Part shown: positions 1-8,304 of the stretch, in pieces
How the letters are laid out: each line of letters begins with the position of its first letter
Numbering within the stretch: the first letter of the stretch is position 1
NCBI GenBank assembly: GCA_035949255.1
Contig: DASZIL010000033.1
Location: 16,832 to 80,831 of the forward strand
Source of the DNA: GAS188 sp035949255
GTDB taxonomy: Bacteria > Pseudomonadota > Alphaproteobacteria > Rhizobiales > Beijerinckiaceae
Direction of reading: 5' to 3'
DNA length: 64,000 nucleotides
The notes under the pieces: generated by a model
Told to the model about the DNA's origin: nothing
The model's input: the letters and a program-made list of their open reading frames with translations, nothing else
Databases searched by the model: none
Position numbers and translations under genes: made by a program

Positions 1-2324
1 CCTTCCTCGACGACAAGCCGACGATCGTTCTCGGCGTCTTCCAGATGCCGGGCTCGAACGCGCTCGACCTGCAACAGCATGTGCAGGACAAGATGGTGGA
101 ATTGGCGAAGCGGTTCCCAAAGGGCATCGCCTACGCGATGCGCTACGACACGACCCGTTTCGTCTCCGCCTCGATGCGCGATGTGCTGTTCACGCTCACG
201 CAAGCCTTGCTCCTCGTCATCGCCGTGGTGTTCGTCTTCCTGCAAAGCTGGCGCACCACGATCATCCCGAGTGTCGCCATCCCGGTATCGCTCGTCGCGA
301 CGCTCGTCGTGATGAAAGTGCTCGGCTTCTCGCTCAACACCTTGAGCCTGCTCGGCATGGTGCTGGCGATCGGCCTCGTGGTCGATGATGCCATCGTGGT
401 CGTCGAGAATGTGGAGCGCCAGCTCGAGGCGGGGCTTCGACCGCTCGCCGCTGCCCGCAAGGCCATGACGGAGGTGATCGGGCCGATCATCGCCACCACC
501 GCCGTGCTGATGGCGGTGTTCGTACCGGTCGCCTTCCTGCCGGGCGTCACCGGCCGGCTCTACAACCAATTCGCCTTGACCATCGCCATCTCGGTCGGCA
601 TCTCGGCCTTCAATTCGCTCACGCTGAGCCCGGCGCTTTGCGCGGCCTTCCTGCGCGCGCGCGAGCCTCCACGCTTCGTGCTGTTTCGCTGGTTCAACGC
701 CGGCTTCACCTGGCTTGCACATTTCTATGCGAGGAGCGTGCGTTTCCTCATCCGCATCCGCTGGGCGATGCTCGCGCTGTTCGCCGCGGGAATCGCCGCC
801 ACTTACGCCGTGTCGCTGCGCATTCCGTCGACTTTCCTGCCCGTCGAGGACCAGGGCTATTTCTTCGTGGTGATGCAGCTCCCCGACGGGTCGTCGCTGC
901 AACGCACGGACGCGGTCGCGAAACAGGTGCGCCAGACCTTGCTGCGAACGCCGGGCGTGCAGGATGTCGTCTCGATCAGCGGCTTCAACTTCCTGACCTT
1001 CGCCAATCAGTCGAACGCCGGCGTCGAATTCGCGATTCTCAAGCCTTGGGATGAGCGTGGTCCCGATCAGAACGCTTCACGCATCGTCGCTTCCGTGCGC
1101 CCGGCGCTGATGCAAATCCCCGACGCCTTCGCGCTCAGCTTCGATCCGCCGTCGATCCCAGGGCTTGGCGCGACGGGCGGCTTCGAATTCCAGCTCGAGG
1201 ATCTCACGGGGCGCGGCAGCGTCGCGCTGAACGATGTGGCGCAGGCGCTGCTCGCCGAAGCGCGCAAGCAGAAGGAGCTCAACGCGCAGCAGTTGTTCAC
1301 CTCCTTCAGCACCTCGACGCCACAATTCAACTACGATCTCGACCGCACGAAGGCGAAACTGCTTGGCCTGAGTTTGCCCGATGTCTTCAACACGCTGCAG
1401 ATTTTTTTCGGCTCGCTTTATGTGAACGACTTCAACCTATTCGGACGCACCTTCCGCGTGACGCTACAGGCGGACAAGAACGCGCGTGCCGAAGCCTCGG
1501 ATCTCTCGCGGCTCTACGTGCGCAACGCCGCGGGCGGCATGGTGCCGCTCAGCACGCTCGGCGCGCTTCGGCCGATCGTCGGGCCCGAAACGGTTCCCCA
1601 TTACAACAATTACGGCTCCGCCCTCATCAACGGCGGCGCGGCGCCCGGCTACTCCTCGGGCCAGGCGATCGCCGCGATGGAGCGGGTCGCCGCGACCGTG
1701 CTGCCCGCCGATTTCGGCTATGAGTGGACAGGCATCACTTATCAGGAGCTCAAAGCGGGCTCGGTCGCGACGCTTGTTTTCGGGCTTGCGCTCGTCTTCG
1801 TCTTCCTGATCCTCGCGGCCCAATATGAGAGCTGGACCATGCCCTTCATGGTTCTGCTCACGGTGCCGCTCGCCCTGCTCGGCGCGCTTTCAGGGCTCTT
1901 TTTGCGGAATATCCAGATCGATGTCTATTCGCAGATCGGCTTCGTGATGCTCATCGGCCTCTCGGCCAAGAACGCGATTCTAATCGTGGAATTCGCAAGG
2001 CGCCGGCGAGAGGAGGGCTTGAGCATCGTGGACGCCGCGATGGAAGCAGCACGCCTTCGCCTGCGCCCGATCCTGATGACCGCCTTCGCCTTCATCCTCG
2101 GCGTCGTGCCGCTGATGTTCGCGCATGGCGCGGGCGCCGCGGGACGCCAATCGATCGGGACGACCGTGTTCAGCGGCATGCTCGCCGCCACGGTCCTGAC
2201 GCTCGTCTTCGTGCCGATCTTCTACGCCATGATCGAGCGGCTGCGGGAGGGGCGCGAGGCTGATAAGCCCGTGCCCGCGCCCGTGCCTTACCGCTTCGAG
2301 CCCGAAGCCAAGGCCGCGGAATAG
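1..2324 (+). CDS. RND efflux transporter permease (HAE1/AcrB-MexB type), 5'-truncated
   Basis: Inner-membrane proton-driven pump subunit of a tripartite RND exporter. The frame is already open at base 3, so the start and roughly the first quarter of the protein lie outside the window; about 773 residues remain of a family that is usually 1030-1060. Soon after the edge comes an AcrB-like stretch with the paired aspartates of the proton relay in GLVVDDAIVVVENVER (around 390-430). Several hydrophobic helices follow, then the second periplasmic loop and the C-terminal helix bundle (LSAKNAILIVEFA near 1970). The adaptor gene follows after 17 bp, so the two are co-transcribed. Family assignment is firm; the substrate (drug, solvent, metabolite) cannot be read from sequence. 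Confidence 0.95.
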   Translation, partial: FLDDKPTIVLGVFQMPGSNALDLQQHVQDKMVELAKRFPKGIAYAMRYDTTRFVSASMRDVLFTLTQALLLVIAVVFVFLQSWRTTIIPSVAIPVSLVATLVVMKVLGFSLNTLSLLGMVLAIGLVVDDAIVVVENVERQLEAGLRPLAAARKAMTEVIGPIIATTAVLMAVFVPVAFLPGVTGRLYNQFALTIAISVGISAFNSLTLSPALCAAFLRAREPPRFVLFRWFNAGFTWLAHFYARSVRFLIRIRWAMLALFAAGIAATYAVSLRIPSTFLPVEDQGYFFVVMQLPDGSSLQRTDAVAKQVRQTLLRTPGVQDVVSISGFNFLTFANQSNAGVEFAILKPWDERGPDQNASRIVASVRPALMQIPDAFALSFDPPSIPGLGATGGFEFQLEDLTGRGSVALNDVAQALLAEARKQKELNAQQLFTSFSTSTPQFNYDLDRTKAKLLGLSLPDVFNTLQIFFGSLYVNDFNLFGRTFRVTLQADKNARAEASDLSRLYVRNAAGGMVPLSTLGALRPIVGPETVPHYNNYGSALINGGAAPGYSSGQAIAAMERVAATVLPADFGYEWTGITYQELKAGSVATLVFGLALVFVFLILAAQYESWTMPFMVLLTVPLALLGALSGLFLRNIQIDVYSQIGFVMLIGLSAKNAILIVEFARRRREEGLSIVDAAMEAARLRLRPILMTAFAFILGVVPLMFAHGAGAAGRQSIGTTVFSGMLAATVLTLVFVPIFYAMIERLREGREADKPVPAPVPYRFEPEAKAAE

Positions 2325-2341
2325 CAAGGGAGAAGGACACG

Positions 2342-3496
2342 ATGCGCGGCTCGAGAATCATCCTGACGGGCGTGGTGCTCCTCGCCGCGGCCGCTGCCAC
2401 GACCGCCTATTTTCTCGATCGCAACCAGGAGAAGGGCGCCGCAGCCGGCGCCCCTGCTTCCGCGCAACACGGCTTCGTCATGCCGGTTCCGGTGACGGCC
2501 GTGGTGAAGAAGACGGTGCCGATCGCTCTCGAATATGCGGCGCGGACGGAATCGATCCGCAACATCTCCTTGCAGGCGCGTGCCACCGGCTATATCGCCG
2601 CGCAGCCCGCGCCCGATGGCACGGAAGTGAAGGAGGGCGACCTCCTCTACCGGATCGATCCGCGCGATTTGCAGGCGGCGCTCGACCAGGCGACGGCGCA
2701 AGAGCAACGGGACGCCGCGGCGCTCGAATATGCGCGCGCCAATTTCAATCGCGGTGACGAGCTCGTCAAAAGCGGCTTCGTCGCCAAGGATACGCTCGAT
2801 CAACGCGAGAGCGCGATGCGTCAGGCACAAGCCGCCGTCACCATGGACCGGGCAGCGATCCGCACGGCGCTGCTCAACTTGGGCTACGCCGAGATCCGCG
2901 CGCCTTTCTCGGGCCGCATCGGGCGAAACCAGGCGCCGATCGGGACGCTTGTGAGTGTCGCCGGCACGACCCTCAACACGCTCGTCCAGCTCGACCCGAT
3001 CTACGTCACCTTCAACCCGAGCGAGGCCGAGCTCGGCGACATCCAAAAGGCCCATGCGGCCGGCAAGGTCGAGGTCGAGGTTTTGGTGCCGCCCGAGACC
3101 GAGGCGCGCCACAAGGGCGAGCTCACCTTCCTCGACAATGTGGTGGACCGCGCGACCGGCACCATCACGGCGCGCGCCACCATCGCCAATGGGGATTTCA
3201 CGCTTCTGCCCGGCCAATATGTGCGTGCCCGGCTGCATCTCAAGGATGAGCCCGACGCCCTCCTCGTGCCGCAGACGGCGCTCGGGTCGAGCCAGCTCGG
3301 CAAATATGTCTATGTGGTGGGCGCAAACAACACGGCCGAGCAACGGCTCGTCACGCTCGGCCCCACGGCCGGCGAGCTCGTCGTGGTGCAAAAGGGCGTG
3401 AGCGAGGGCGACCAGATCATCACCGGCAATCTCCAGAAGATCGGCCCCGGAGCGCCGGTCCAGCCCTTGCCCGCGAAGCCGCAATCGGGTTCGTGA
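2342..3496 (+). CDS. RND efflux periplasmic adaptor (membrane fusion protein, AcrA/MexA family)
   Basis: 384 residues, normal for the family. It bridges the RND permease to an outer-membrane channel in the periplasm. An N-terminal hydrophobic segment (about residues 6-24) acts as a signal or anchor. A biotinyl-lipoyl-like half follows (SLQARATGYIAAQ, EVKEGDLLYRIDP), then an alpha-hairpin rich in Gln and Ala (about 95-160), the second lipoyl half (IRAPFSGRIGRNQ) and a beta-barrel/membrane-proximal part ending near residue 375. The start ATG is preceded by an AAGGGAGAAGG stretch. The gene lies downstream of its permease, the reverse of the common adaptor-permease order, and no outer-membrane factor gene follows. 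Confidence 0.93.
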   Translation: MRGSRIILTGVVLLAAAAATTAYFLDRNQEKGAAAGAPASAQHGFVMPVPVTAVVKKTVPIALEYAARTESIRNISLQARATGYIAAQPAPDGTEVKEGDLLYRIDPRDLQAALDQATAQEQRDAAALEYARANFNRGDELVKSGFVAKDTLDQRESAMRQAQAAVTMDRAAIRTALLNLGYAEIRAPFSGRIGRNQAPIGTLVSVAGTTLNTLVQLDPIYVTFNPSEAELGDIQKAHAAGKVEVEVLVPPETEARHKGELTFLDNVVDRATGTITARATIANGDFTLLPGQYVRARLHLKDEPDALLVPQTALGSSQLGKYVYVVGANNTAEQRLVTLGPTAGELVVVQKGVSEGDQIITGNLQKIGPGAPVQPLPAKPQSGS

Positions 3497-3638
3497 GCAC
3501 GAGGTGATCGCCTGTCTGTCAAGACCCTCTGCGAATTTGAATCCGGGGTCGCCAGGAACAAATTCTACAATCCGCGTTTCGAAATCCGTGAGCCTGGAAT
3601 CTCGTGAGCCCTCCCGGTCTCGTCCCGTCTGCTGCCGC

Positions 3639-3992
3639 TTAGATGGCGATCTTGGTTTCGATCAGGTCATAGTCCGCGCGCATGCTACCGCCGCCCGGCG
3701 CGTCGAGTAGACCCGCCGCCGTCAATGCTCGGACATCCGCGTGGACATTGCTGTAGTCACGCCCCAGCGCCTTAGCCAAGGCGCGAACGCTGGTCACATT
3801 GTGCCTATGAACGTGGTGCAACAGCTCCATCCGTTTGCTGGTAAGAACCCGGGTGAGAGCATCCCAGCTCTCGAAGGCCAATTGACGCTCATGGAACCTC
3901 TTACCGCTCTCGGCTCGGTGCCAAGCATCAATGAATCGGCGCGAAGCTTCCTTTTCCATCGCGCCGCCAACGGTGATTTTTACAGTGCTCAT
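3639..3992 (-). CDS. tumA: TumA-like antitoxin / HVO_A0114-type winged-helix DNA-binding protein
   Basis: 117 residues when started at the ATG at 3992. That ATG overlaps the stop of the restored upstream toxin frame in an ATGA, which is why I prefer it to an upstream in-frame start at 4016. The C-terminal half is a winged helix-turn-helix: RMELLHHVHRHNVTSVRALA, then ALGRDYSNVHADVRAL as recognition helix, then a wing with a DAPGGG turn. This is the pattern of HVO_A0114-family regulators, which pair with TumE (DUF6516) toxins. The expected role is to neutralise the toxin and repress the pair. The family call rests on motif memory; the operon order (toxin then antitoxin) fits. The antitoxin itself looks intact. 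Confidence 0.72.
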   Translation of the reverse strand: MSTVKITVGGAMEKEASRRFIDAWHRAESGKRFHERQLAFESWDALTRVLTSKRMELLHHVHRHNVTSVRALAKALGRDYSNVHADVRALTAAGLLDAPGGGSMRADYDLIETKIAI

Positions 3993-4280
3993 TCCCCACC
4001 ACCTCGCAGTTTCCAAACATCGGACCAGAAGTCAGCCATCACTTGCTCGACGCCTCGGAAGACGTAATCTGTTTCGACGCCCCTAAAATGGCGATGATCG
4101 CCCTTTGCCGCGCTCGTTATCGTAGCCTACCTCCCGAACGCCTGGACGGCCGTAGAAGAGGGAATACTTCAGACGGTGCATTGACGGCAGAACAGGAACC
4201 GGAACGCGCCAAAGCACCAATTCGACGATGCCACCGTCATCGTAATCAATGCGCTCATGGAACAGCAGCTCGGCCTTCAT
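3989..4280 (-). pseudogene. tumE: TumE-family toxin (DUF6516), frameshifted
   Basis: The first frame reads MKAELLFHERIDYDDGG, then IVELVLWRVPVPVLPS and YDNERGKG, which matches the start of TumE-type toxins. It then hits a stop at 4083 right after GKG. Removing one base from the run of three C at 4101-4103 (GGG on the coding strand) restores a frame that reads GDHRHFRGVETDYVF, then MADFWSDVWKLRGGGE, and ends in a TGA overlapping the antitoxin ATG. The repaired protein is about 96 residues, family length. So a one-base insertion, a sequencing error at a homopolymer, or a +1 programmed shift separates two good halves. The start could also be the ATG at 4292. Confidence 0.68.
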
Positions 4281-4288
4281 CTGCTTCG

Positions 4289-4319
4289 CCATATGGCTAT
4301 AGATACCATATGGTGTCAA
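4289..4319 (-). promoter_or_regulatory. Candidate TumAE operator: two CCATATGG palindromes beside a TTGACA box
   Basis: Two identical perfect 8-bp palindromes, CCATATGG, lie at 4289-4296 and 4306-4313, with centres 17 bp apart. On the minus strand a perfect TTGACA hexamer (4314-4319) sits directly upstream of them. With a 17-bp spacer the matching -10 position (4291-4296) would fall on the first palindrome. This arrangement suggests an autoregulated toxin-antitoxin promoter, the palindromes being bound by the winged-helix antitoxin. It also favours the toxin start at 4280, since the ATG at 4292 would lie inside the operator. The palindromes are visible; the regulator assignment is inference. 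Confidence 0.45.
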
Positions 4320-4373
4320 GGAACCATAGAGCTCGTTCAAGAAGGCCATGTCATTTTAAGAGCGCCAGTCGCT

Positions 4374-4952
4374 TTAATAAGGCGTTCCCTGCTTTCGCTT
4401 CGCGGCGAGCGCCTCCGCATACCATTCGAACTCGGCAAGGAAACGCTCCGCCGCCTTGTCGATCCGGGCTTCGTTCGAGGTTCCCTCCGCGGTGAGCGTG
4501 CTCCCGATCGTCGGTATCGAAAGCACCGAGGGCAGGCTCGGCATGCCGAGCTCGGCGAGGATCGGTCTCAGCGCGACGGAGGCGCGCACGCCGGCGAAGC
4601 GCCCGCCCGAATAGGAGACGATCGTCGAGGGGCGCCAGAAATATTCCTCGAGAAAATGGTCGAGCAGGTTCTTGAGCGCCGGTTGGACGGATTGATTGTA
4701 TTCACCCGTCACGATCACGAAGCCGTCGGCGCGCCGATAGAGCGCCGCGAGCTCCTCGAGGAGCTTCGGTGCGCGCCCCTTCGGATATTCCTTGTACATC
4801 CGGTCGAGCAGGGGGAGCTTCTTCTCCAAGGGGTCGATCAGCACGGGCTCGTGCCCGCGCGCTTTCAGCTTACCGATGATGTAACGAGCAGCCTTGATCT
4901 CCTGACGATCCGAACGGACGGATCCGAGGAGAACGGGTAAGAGAAGGCCCAT
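4374..4952 (-). CDS. NADPH-dependent FMN reductase-like flavoprotein
   Basis: 192 residues from the ATG at 4952, chosen because GGGAG lies six bases upstream; another in-frame ATG at 4958 is too close to it. The flavodoxin-like fold of the FMN reductase superfamily is recognisable: LLGSVRSDRQ (phosphate-binding loop) at the N-terminus, then FVIVTGEYNQSVQPALKNLLDH, the GEYN/LKN signature that cradles the flavin, and YSGGRFAGVRA. It should reduce FMN, a quinone or an azo-type acceptor with NAD(P)H in the cytoplasm. It is divergent from the RidA-like gene at 5061 with about 110 bp between, so they may share a regulatory region. The substrate is unknown. Confidence 0.85.
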   Translation of the reverse strand: MGLLLPVLLGSVRSDRQEIKAARYIIGKLKARGHEPVLIDPLEKKLPLLDRMYKEYPKGRAPKLLEELAALYRRADGFVIVTGEYNQSVQPALKNLLDHFLEEYFWRPSTIVSYSGGRFAGVRASVALRPILAELGMPSLPSVLSIPTIGSTLTAEGTSNEARIDKAAERFLAEFEWYAEALAAKRKQGTPY

Positions 4953-5060
4953 CGTCATCTCCCTTAGAGGTTCCTCCCTATCACGGTTCGAGGCTCGAGT
5001 GCTCCAGGGGACGGCAACGGAATGTCGTGGCGAGGCCATGGAACAACGGAAGGGCTCGAC

Positions 5061-5447
5061 ATGAAGCGAAGAATGATCAATGCGGCGAATGCCATCCCAC
5101 CCGCGGGCGGCGGCTATTCGAATGCGCTCGAGATCTCACAGTTCAAGCGGATCGTCTTCGTCAGCGGACAGATACCTGTCGACATCAACGGCACAGTGCC
5201 TTCCGGATTCGCCGCTCAATGTCGCCTCGTATGGGCGAATGTCGAAGCCCAGCTTCACGCGGCCGAGATGACGCTCGACAATGTCGTGGATGTCACGACA
5301 TTCCTGGCGGATCGGGCGTATGGCCTGGAAAACCGCGTGATCCGCAAGCAAGTCCTGGGGGATTTATGCCCCGCATCGACCACGATCATCGCGGATATCT
5401 TCGATGCCGCCTGGTTGATTGAGGTCAAGGTGGTCGCCGCCGCATGA
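5061..5447 (+). CDS. RidA/YjgF/UK114-family protein lacking the catalytic arginine
   Basis: 128 residues from ATG 5061 with AAGGG about 8 bases upstream. The YjgF core is clear: SGQIPVD, then WANVEAQLHAAEMTLDNVVDVTTFL and a C-terminal IEVKVVAAA strand. RidA itself deaminates reactive enamines/imines with an arginine in the PAR-S motif near the C-terminus; here that site reads CPASTTII, with no arginine. The protein therefore probably belongs to a non-RidA Rid subfamily with a different activity. The next gene on the same strand is an SDR, 157 bp downstream. Family assignment is firm; the inferred loss of the canonical deaminase site rests on my motif alignment. Confidence 0.85.
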   Translation: MKRRMINAANAIPPAGGGYSNALEISQFKRIVFVSGQIPVDINGTVPSGFAAQCRLVWANVEAQLHAAEMTLDNVVDVTTFLADRAYGLENRVIRKQVLGDLCPASTTIIADIFDAAWLIEVKVVAAA

Positions 5448-5604
5448 CGAAGGGGGCGCTGACGCGGCTCAGCCCTGATAATCCGGCCGGGCATTCACAA
5501 AAACCTGATTTGCGCGGACATCACAGGTCCAGGACATGCCAGAGCCGCGTCTCGCCTTTCGCTCGCACCCGATGCGGCCTCATTGAAACCGGAGTTTGCA
5601 CCCC

Positions 5605-6366
5605 ATGATCGATCCCGCTTCGCTCGCCGGGAAGGCGGCGCTCGTCATCGGCGGTTCAGGAGGCATCGGAGCGGCGACTGCGGATCTCTTCGCGAGGGCG
5701 GGCGCGAGGGTTGCGATCACGCATCGTCCCGGCACCGAGAAGGAAGCCGTCGCACGCGCGATCATCGCCAAGCTTCCCGGCAAGGGGCACGCGGGCTTTC
5801 CGGCCGATGTCGCCGACACCGCATCGCTCATCGCCTTGCGCGCGGCGATCGAGACGATTTTCTCGCGCCTCGACATTCTGGTGAACACCTCGGGCTTCAC
5901 CAAGCCCGTGCCGCATGGCGATCTCGACGCGCTCGAGGATGAATTCATCGACCGGATGTTCGCGGTCAATTGGCGCGGCCAATTCGCCGCGATCCGCACC
6001 TTTGCGCCCCTTCTGAAATCGTCCGGCGATGGTCTCATCGTCTCCGTCTCCTCGGTCGCCGGAAGCTCGGGCAACGGCTCGAACATCGCCTATGGCGCGG
6101 CAAAGGCCGGCATCGACGTCATGACGAAATCGCTCGCCCGCGTGCTCGCTCCGCAAGTGCGGGTGGTCGGCGTCGCGCCCGGCGCGGTCGAGACGCGCTT
6201 CGTGCCCGGGCGTGGCGCGGAATTCAACGCCAAGGCCGCCGCCGCGACCCCTCTCAGGCGCATCGCGAGCCCCAAGGATGTCGCGGCGACCATCCTCGCT
6301 TGCGCCACCCATCTCACCTTCGTCACCGGCACGACCATCCGAGTCGACGGCGGGCGCTCCTTATGA
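5605..6366 (+). CDS. SDR-family oxidoreductase
   Basis: 253 residues, classical short-chain dehydrogenase length. The start is the ATG at 5605, with GGAG ten bases upstream; a TTG at 5596 sits right against that site. Motifs in order: GGSGGIGAATA (NAD(P)-binding glycine loop, the usual TGxxxGIG altered to GG), VNTSG in place of NNAG, catalytic Ser in VSVSSVAG, Tyr and Lys in YGAAK, then VVGVAPGAVETRF. A C-terminal TGTTIRVDGG is typical of FabG-like members. It precedes an ABC ATPase-permease pair by 118 bp and may be part of the same accessory block. Substrate unknown. Confidence 0.9.
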   Translation: MIDPASLAGKAALVIGGSGGIGAATADLFARAGARVAITHRPGTEKEAVARAIIAKLPGKGHAGFPADVADTASLIALRAAIETIFSRLDILVNTSGFTKPVPHGDLDALEDEFIDRMFAVNWRGQFAAIRTFAPLLKSSGDGLIVSVSSVAGSSGNGSNIAYGAAKAGIDVMTKSLARVLAPQVRVVGVAPGAVETRFVPGRGAEFNAKAAAATPLRRIASPKDVAATILACATHLTFVTGTTIRVDGGRSL

Positions 6367-6484
6367 GAGAAGCCTCGAGCCTCGCTTTCGCGCCAGCGGC
6401 GCGCGGCAATTCACCTCACGCTCCGCAACTGATAAGAGCAGCCCCGCGGCAGGATCGCCCGCCGTGCATTGCGAGAACGCATAA

Positions 6485-7312
6485 ATGAATGAAACCCAAA
6501 GCGAGAGCGCAACAACCCTCGCACAATTCGAGCCCGCGCTAATGAGCGTCGAAGGCGTCACGCTTCAATACAAGACGCCGAACCATCTCGTCACCGCGAC
6601 CTATCGCGTGAGCCTCGACATCCGCAAGACCGACCGGCTCGTGCTGCTCGGGCCTTCAGGTTGCGGGAAGTCGACGCTGCTCAAGGCCATCGCCGGCTTC
6701 CTCAAGCCGGTCGAAGGTTCGATCACGCTCAAGGGCAGGACGATCGAAGGGCCCGGGCCCGATCGCATGATGGTGTTCCAGGAATTCGATCAGCTTCTCC
6801 CGTGGAAGACGGTGAGCGGCAACGTCATCTTTCCAATGACCGTCAACGGCGTGCCACGGGAAGAAGCGCGGGCGCGGGCGAGCGACGCCATCACCAAGGT
6901 CAACTTGGCGAAATTCGCCGACGCCTATCCGCATATGCTGTCGGGCGGCATGAAGCAGCGCGTCGCCATCGCGCGCGCCATGGCGATGAAGCCCGACGTG
7001 CTTCTCATGGACGAGCCCTATGCGGCGCTCGACGCGCTCACCCGGCGCAAGATGCAAGATGAGCTGTTGCAGCTGTGGCAGGATGTGCGCTTCACCCTAG
7101 TCTTCGTCACCCATTCGATCGAGGAGGCGGTGGTGATCGGCTCACGCATCGTCGTGCTCTCCCCGCATCCGGGACAAGTGCGCGCCGAGCTCAACAGCGA
7201 CTTCGCGCAAAGCGACAGGGATGCGCCACGGTTCCAGCAATTGACGACACGCATCTCGCACATGCTTTTCGACGGCGAAACGGCCACCCAAGAGAAGGGG
7301 TCAAAGCCATGA
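6485..7312 (+). CDS. ABC transporter ATP-binding protein, nitrate/sulfonate/taurine type (SsuB/TauB-like)
   Basis: 275 residues. Motors an importer at the inner membrane. Walker A GPSGCGKST, Q-loop in MVFQEFDQLLPWKTV, ABC signature LSGGMKQR, Walker B VLLMDEPYAALDALTR and the switch His in VFVTHSIEEA are all present. The LLPWKTV wording after the Q-loop is typical of the NrtD/SsuB/TauB group. The stop overlaps the permease ATG by four bases (ATGA), so translation is coupled. No periplasmic binding protein gene lies on either side (SDR upstream, RidA-like gene on the other strand downstream), so the substrate is unknown. Confidence 0.92.
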   Translation: MNETQSESATTLAQFEPALMSVEGVTLQYKTPNHLVTATYRVSLDIRKTDRLVLLGPSGCGKSTLLKAIAGFLKPVEGSITLKGRTIEGPGPDRMMVFQEFDQLLPWKTVSGNVIFPMTVNGVPREEARARASDAITKVNLAKFADAYPHMLSGGMKQRVAIARAMAMKPDVLLMDEPYAALDALTRRKMQDELLQLWQDVRFTLVFVTHSIEEAVVIGSRIVVLSPHPGQVRAELNSDFAQSDRDAPRFQQLTTRISHMLFDGETATQEKGSKP

Positions 7313-8193
7313 GCGACACCAGCATGAGCCTCGCCTCGCCGCGCCCTGAATTCGAGCGGCAGGTGACGGCACCCGTCGGCCTCGGCGATGTGGCGAAGCC
7401 CCTCTCCTTCACCGAGAGGCTTGGCGCGAATCCGGCATTTCGGCGCGGCGTGATCCTCATTGTCCTCGCGCTAGCCTGGGAACTTTACGCGCGCTGGCTC
7501 GCGAGCCCCCTCACCTTCCCGACCTTTCTCGAAACGCTTCAGGCGCTTCGCGACGGCATCGTCTCCGGCGTCATTCCGCAGCGGCTTTCCGTGACCCTCG
7601 AGACGCTCGTCGCCGGCTATGCCATCGGCCTCACGGCCGCCGCGCTTTTCACCACGGCCGCGGTCACGACGAGGGTCGGCACCGACCTCCTTTCCACCTT
7701 CACGGCCATGTTCAATCCGTTGCCCGCGATCGCGCTCCTGCCGCTCGCGCTCCTCTGGTTCGGCCTCGGGCGCCCCTCGCTCATCTTCGTGATCGTGCAT
7801 TCGGTGCTGTGGGCGGTGGCACTCAACATGCATTCGGGCTTTCTTTCGGTGTCGGAAACCTTGCGCATGGCGGGCCGCACCTTCGGCTTGCGGGGCATGC
7901 GCTTCGTCTTCACGATTCTCGTGCCCGCCGCCTTTCCGGCGATCCTTGCCGGCCTCAAGATCGGCTGGGCCTTTGCCTGGCGCACGCTCATCGCGGCCGA
8001 GCTCGTCTTCGGCGTCTCATCCGGTCAAGGTGGGCTCGGCTGGTTCATCTTCGAGAACCGCAACACGCTCGACACCGCCTCGGTTTTCGCCGGCCTCCTC
8101 ACCGTGATGGCGGTCGGCCTTGTGGTGGAAGGCGTGATCTTCCGCTTCCTCGAATCGCGCACCATCCGTCGCTGGGGAATGCAAAACGGTTGA
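7309..8193 (+). CDS. ABC transporter permease, SsuC/TauC type
   Basis: 294 residues from the ATG at 7309, which overlaps the ATPase stop. After a polar N-terminus of about 45 residues there are roughly six hydrophobic helices (for instance GVILIVLALAWELYARWL and PAIALLPLALLWFGLG). The cytoplasmic EAA-type loop with GLRGMRFVFTILVPAAFPAI couples to the ATPase. Fold and size match the BPD_transp_1 permeases of sulfonate, taurine and nitrate importers. It presumably works as a homodimer with the preceding ATPase; the solute-binding partner must be encoded elsewhere. The intergenic 8194-8304 downstream holds a GCTCTCG/CGAGAGC inverted repeat that might end transcription. Confidence 0.9.
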   Translation: MSDTSMSLASPRPEFERQVTAPVGLGDVAKPLSFTERLGANPAFRRGVILIVLALAWELYARWLASPLTFPTFLETLQALRDGIVSGVIPQRLSVTLETLVAGYAIGLTAAALFTTAAVTTRVGTDLLSTFTAMFNPLPAIALLPLALLWFGLGRPSLIFVIVHSVLWAVALNMHSGFLSVSETLRMAGRTFGLRGMRFVFTILVPAAFPAILAGLKIGWAFAWRTLIAAELVFGVSSGQGGLGWFIFENRNTLDTASVFAGLLTVMAVGLVVEGVIFRFLESRTIRRWGMQNG

Positions 8194-8304
8194 AGGAGAA
8201 GACGGCGGATTTCGCGCTCGTTTGCCGAGGACGGACAAGCTCGGTCGGCTTGCCGTTCCCGCTCGTTTGCTCTCGCGTGTGCTGCCGCGAACGAGAGCTG
8301 CCGT

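Noticed and set aside
2288..3484. 398-codon open frame on the minus strand
   Set aside because: Exact shadow of the RND adaptor gene; no ribosome site, and its translation is Arg/Leu-rich with no family pattern.
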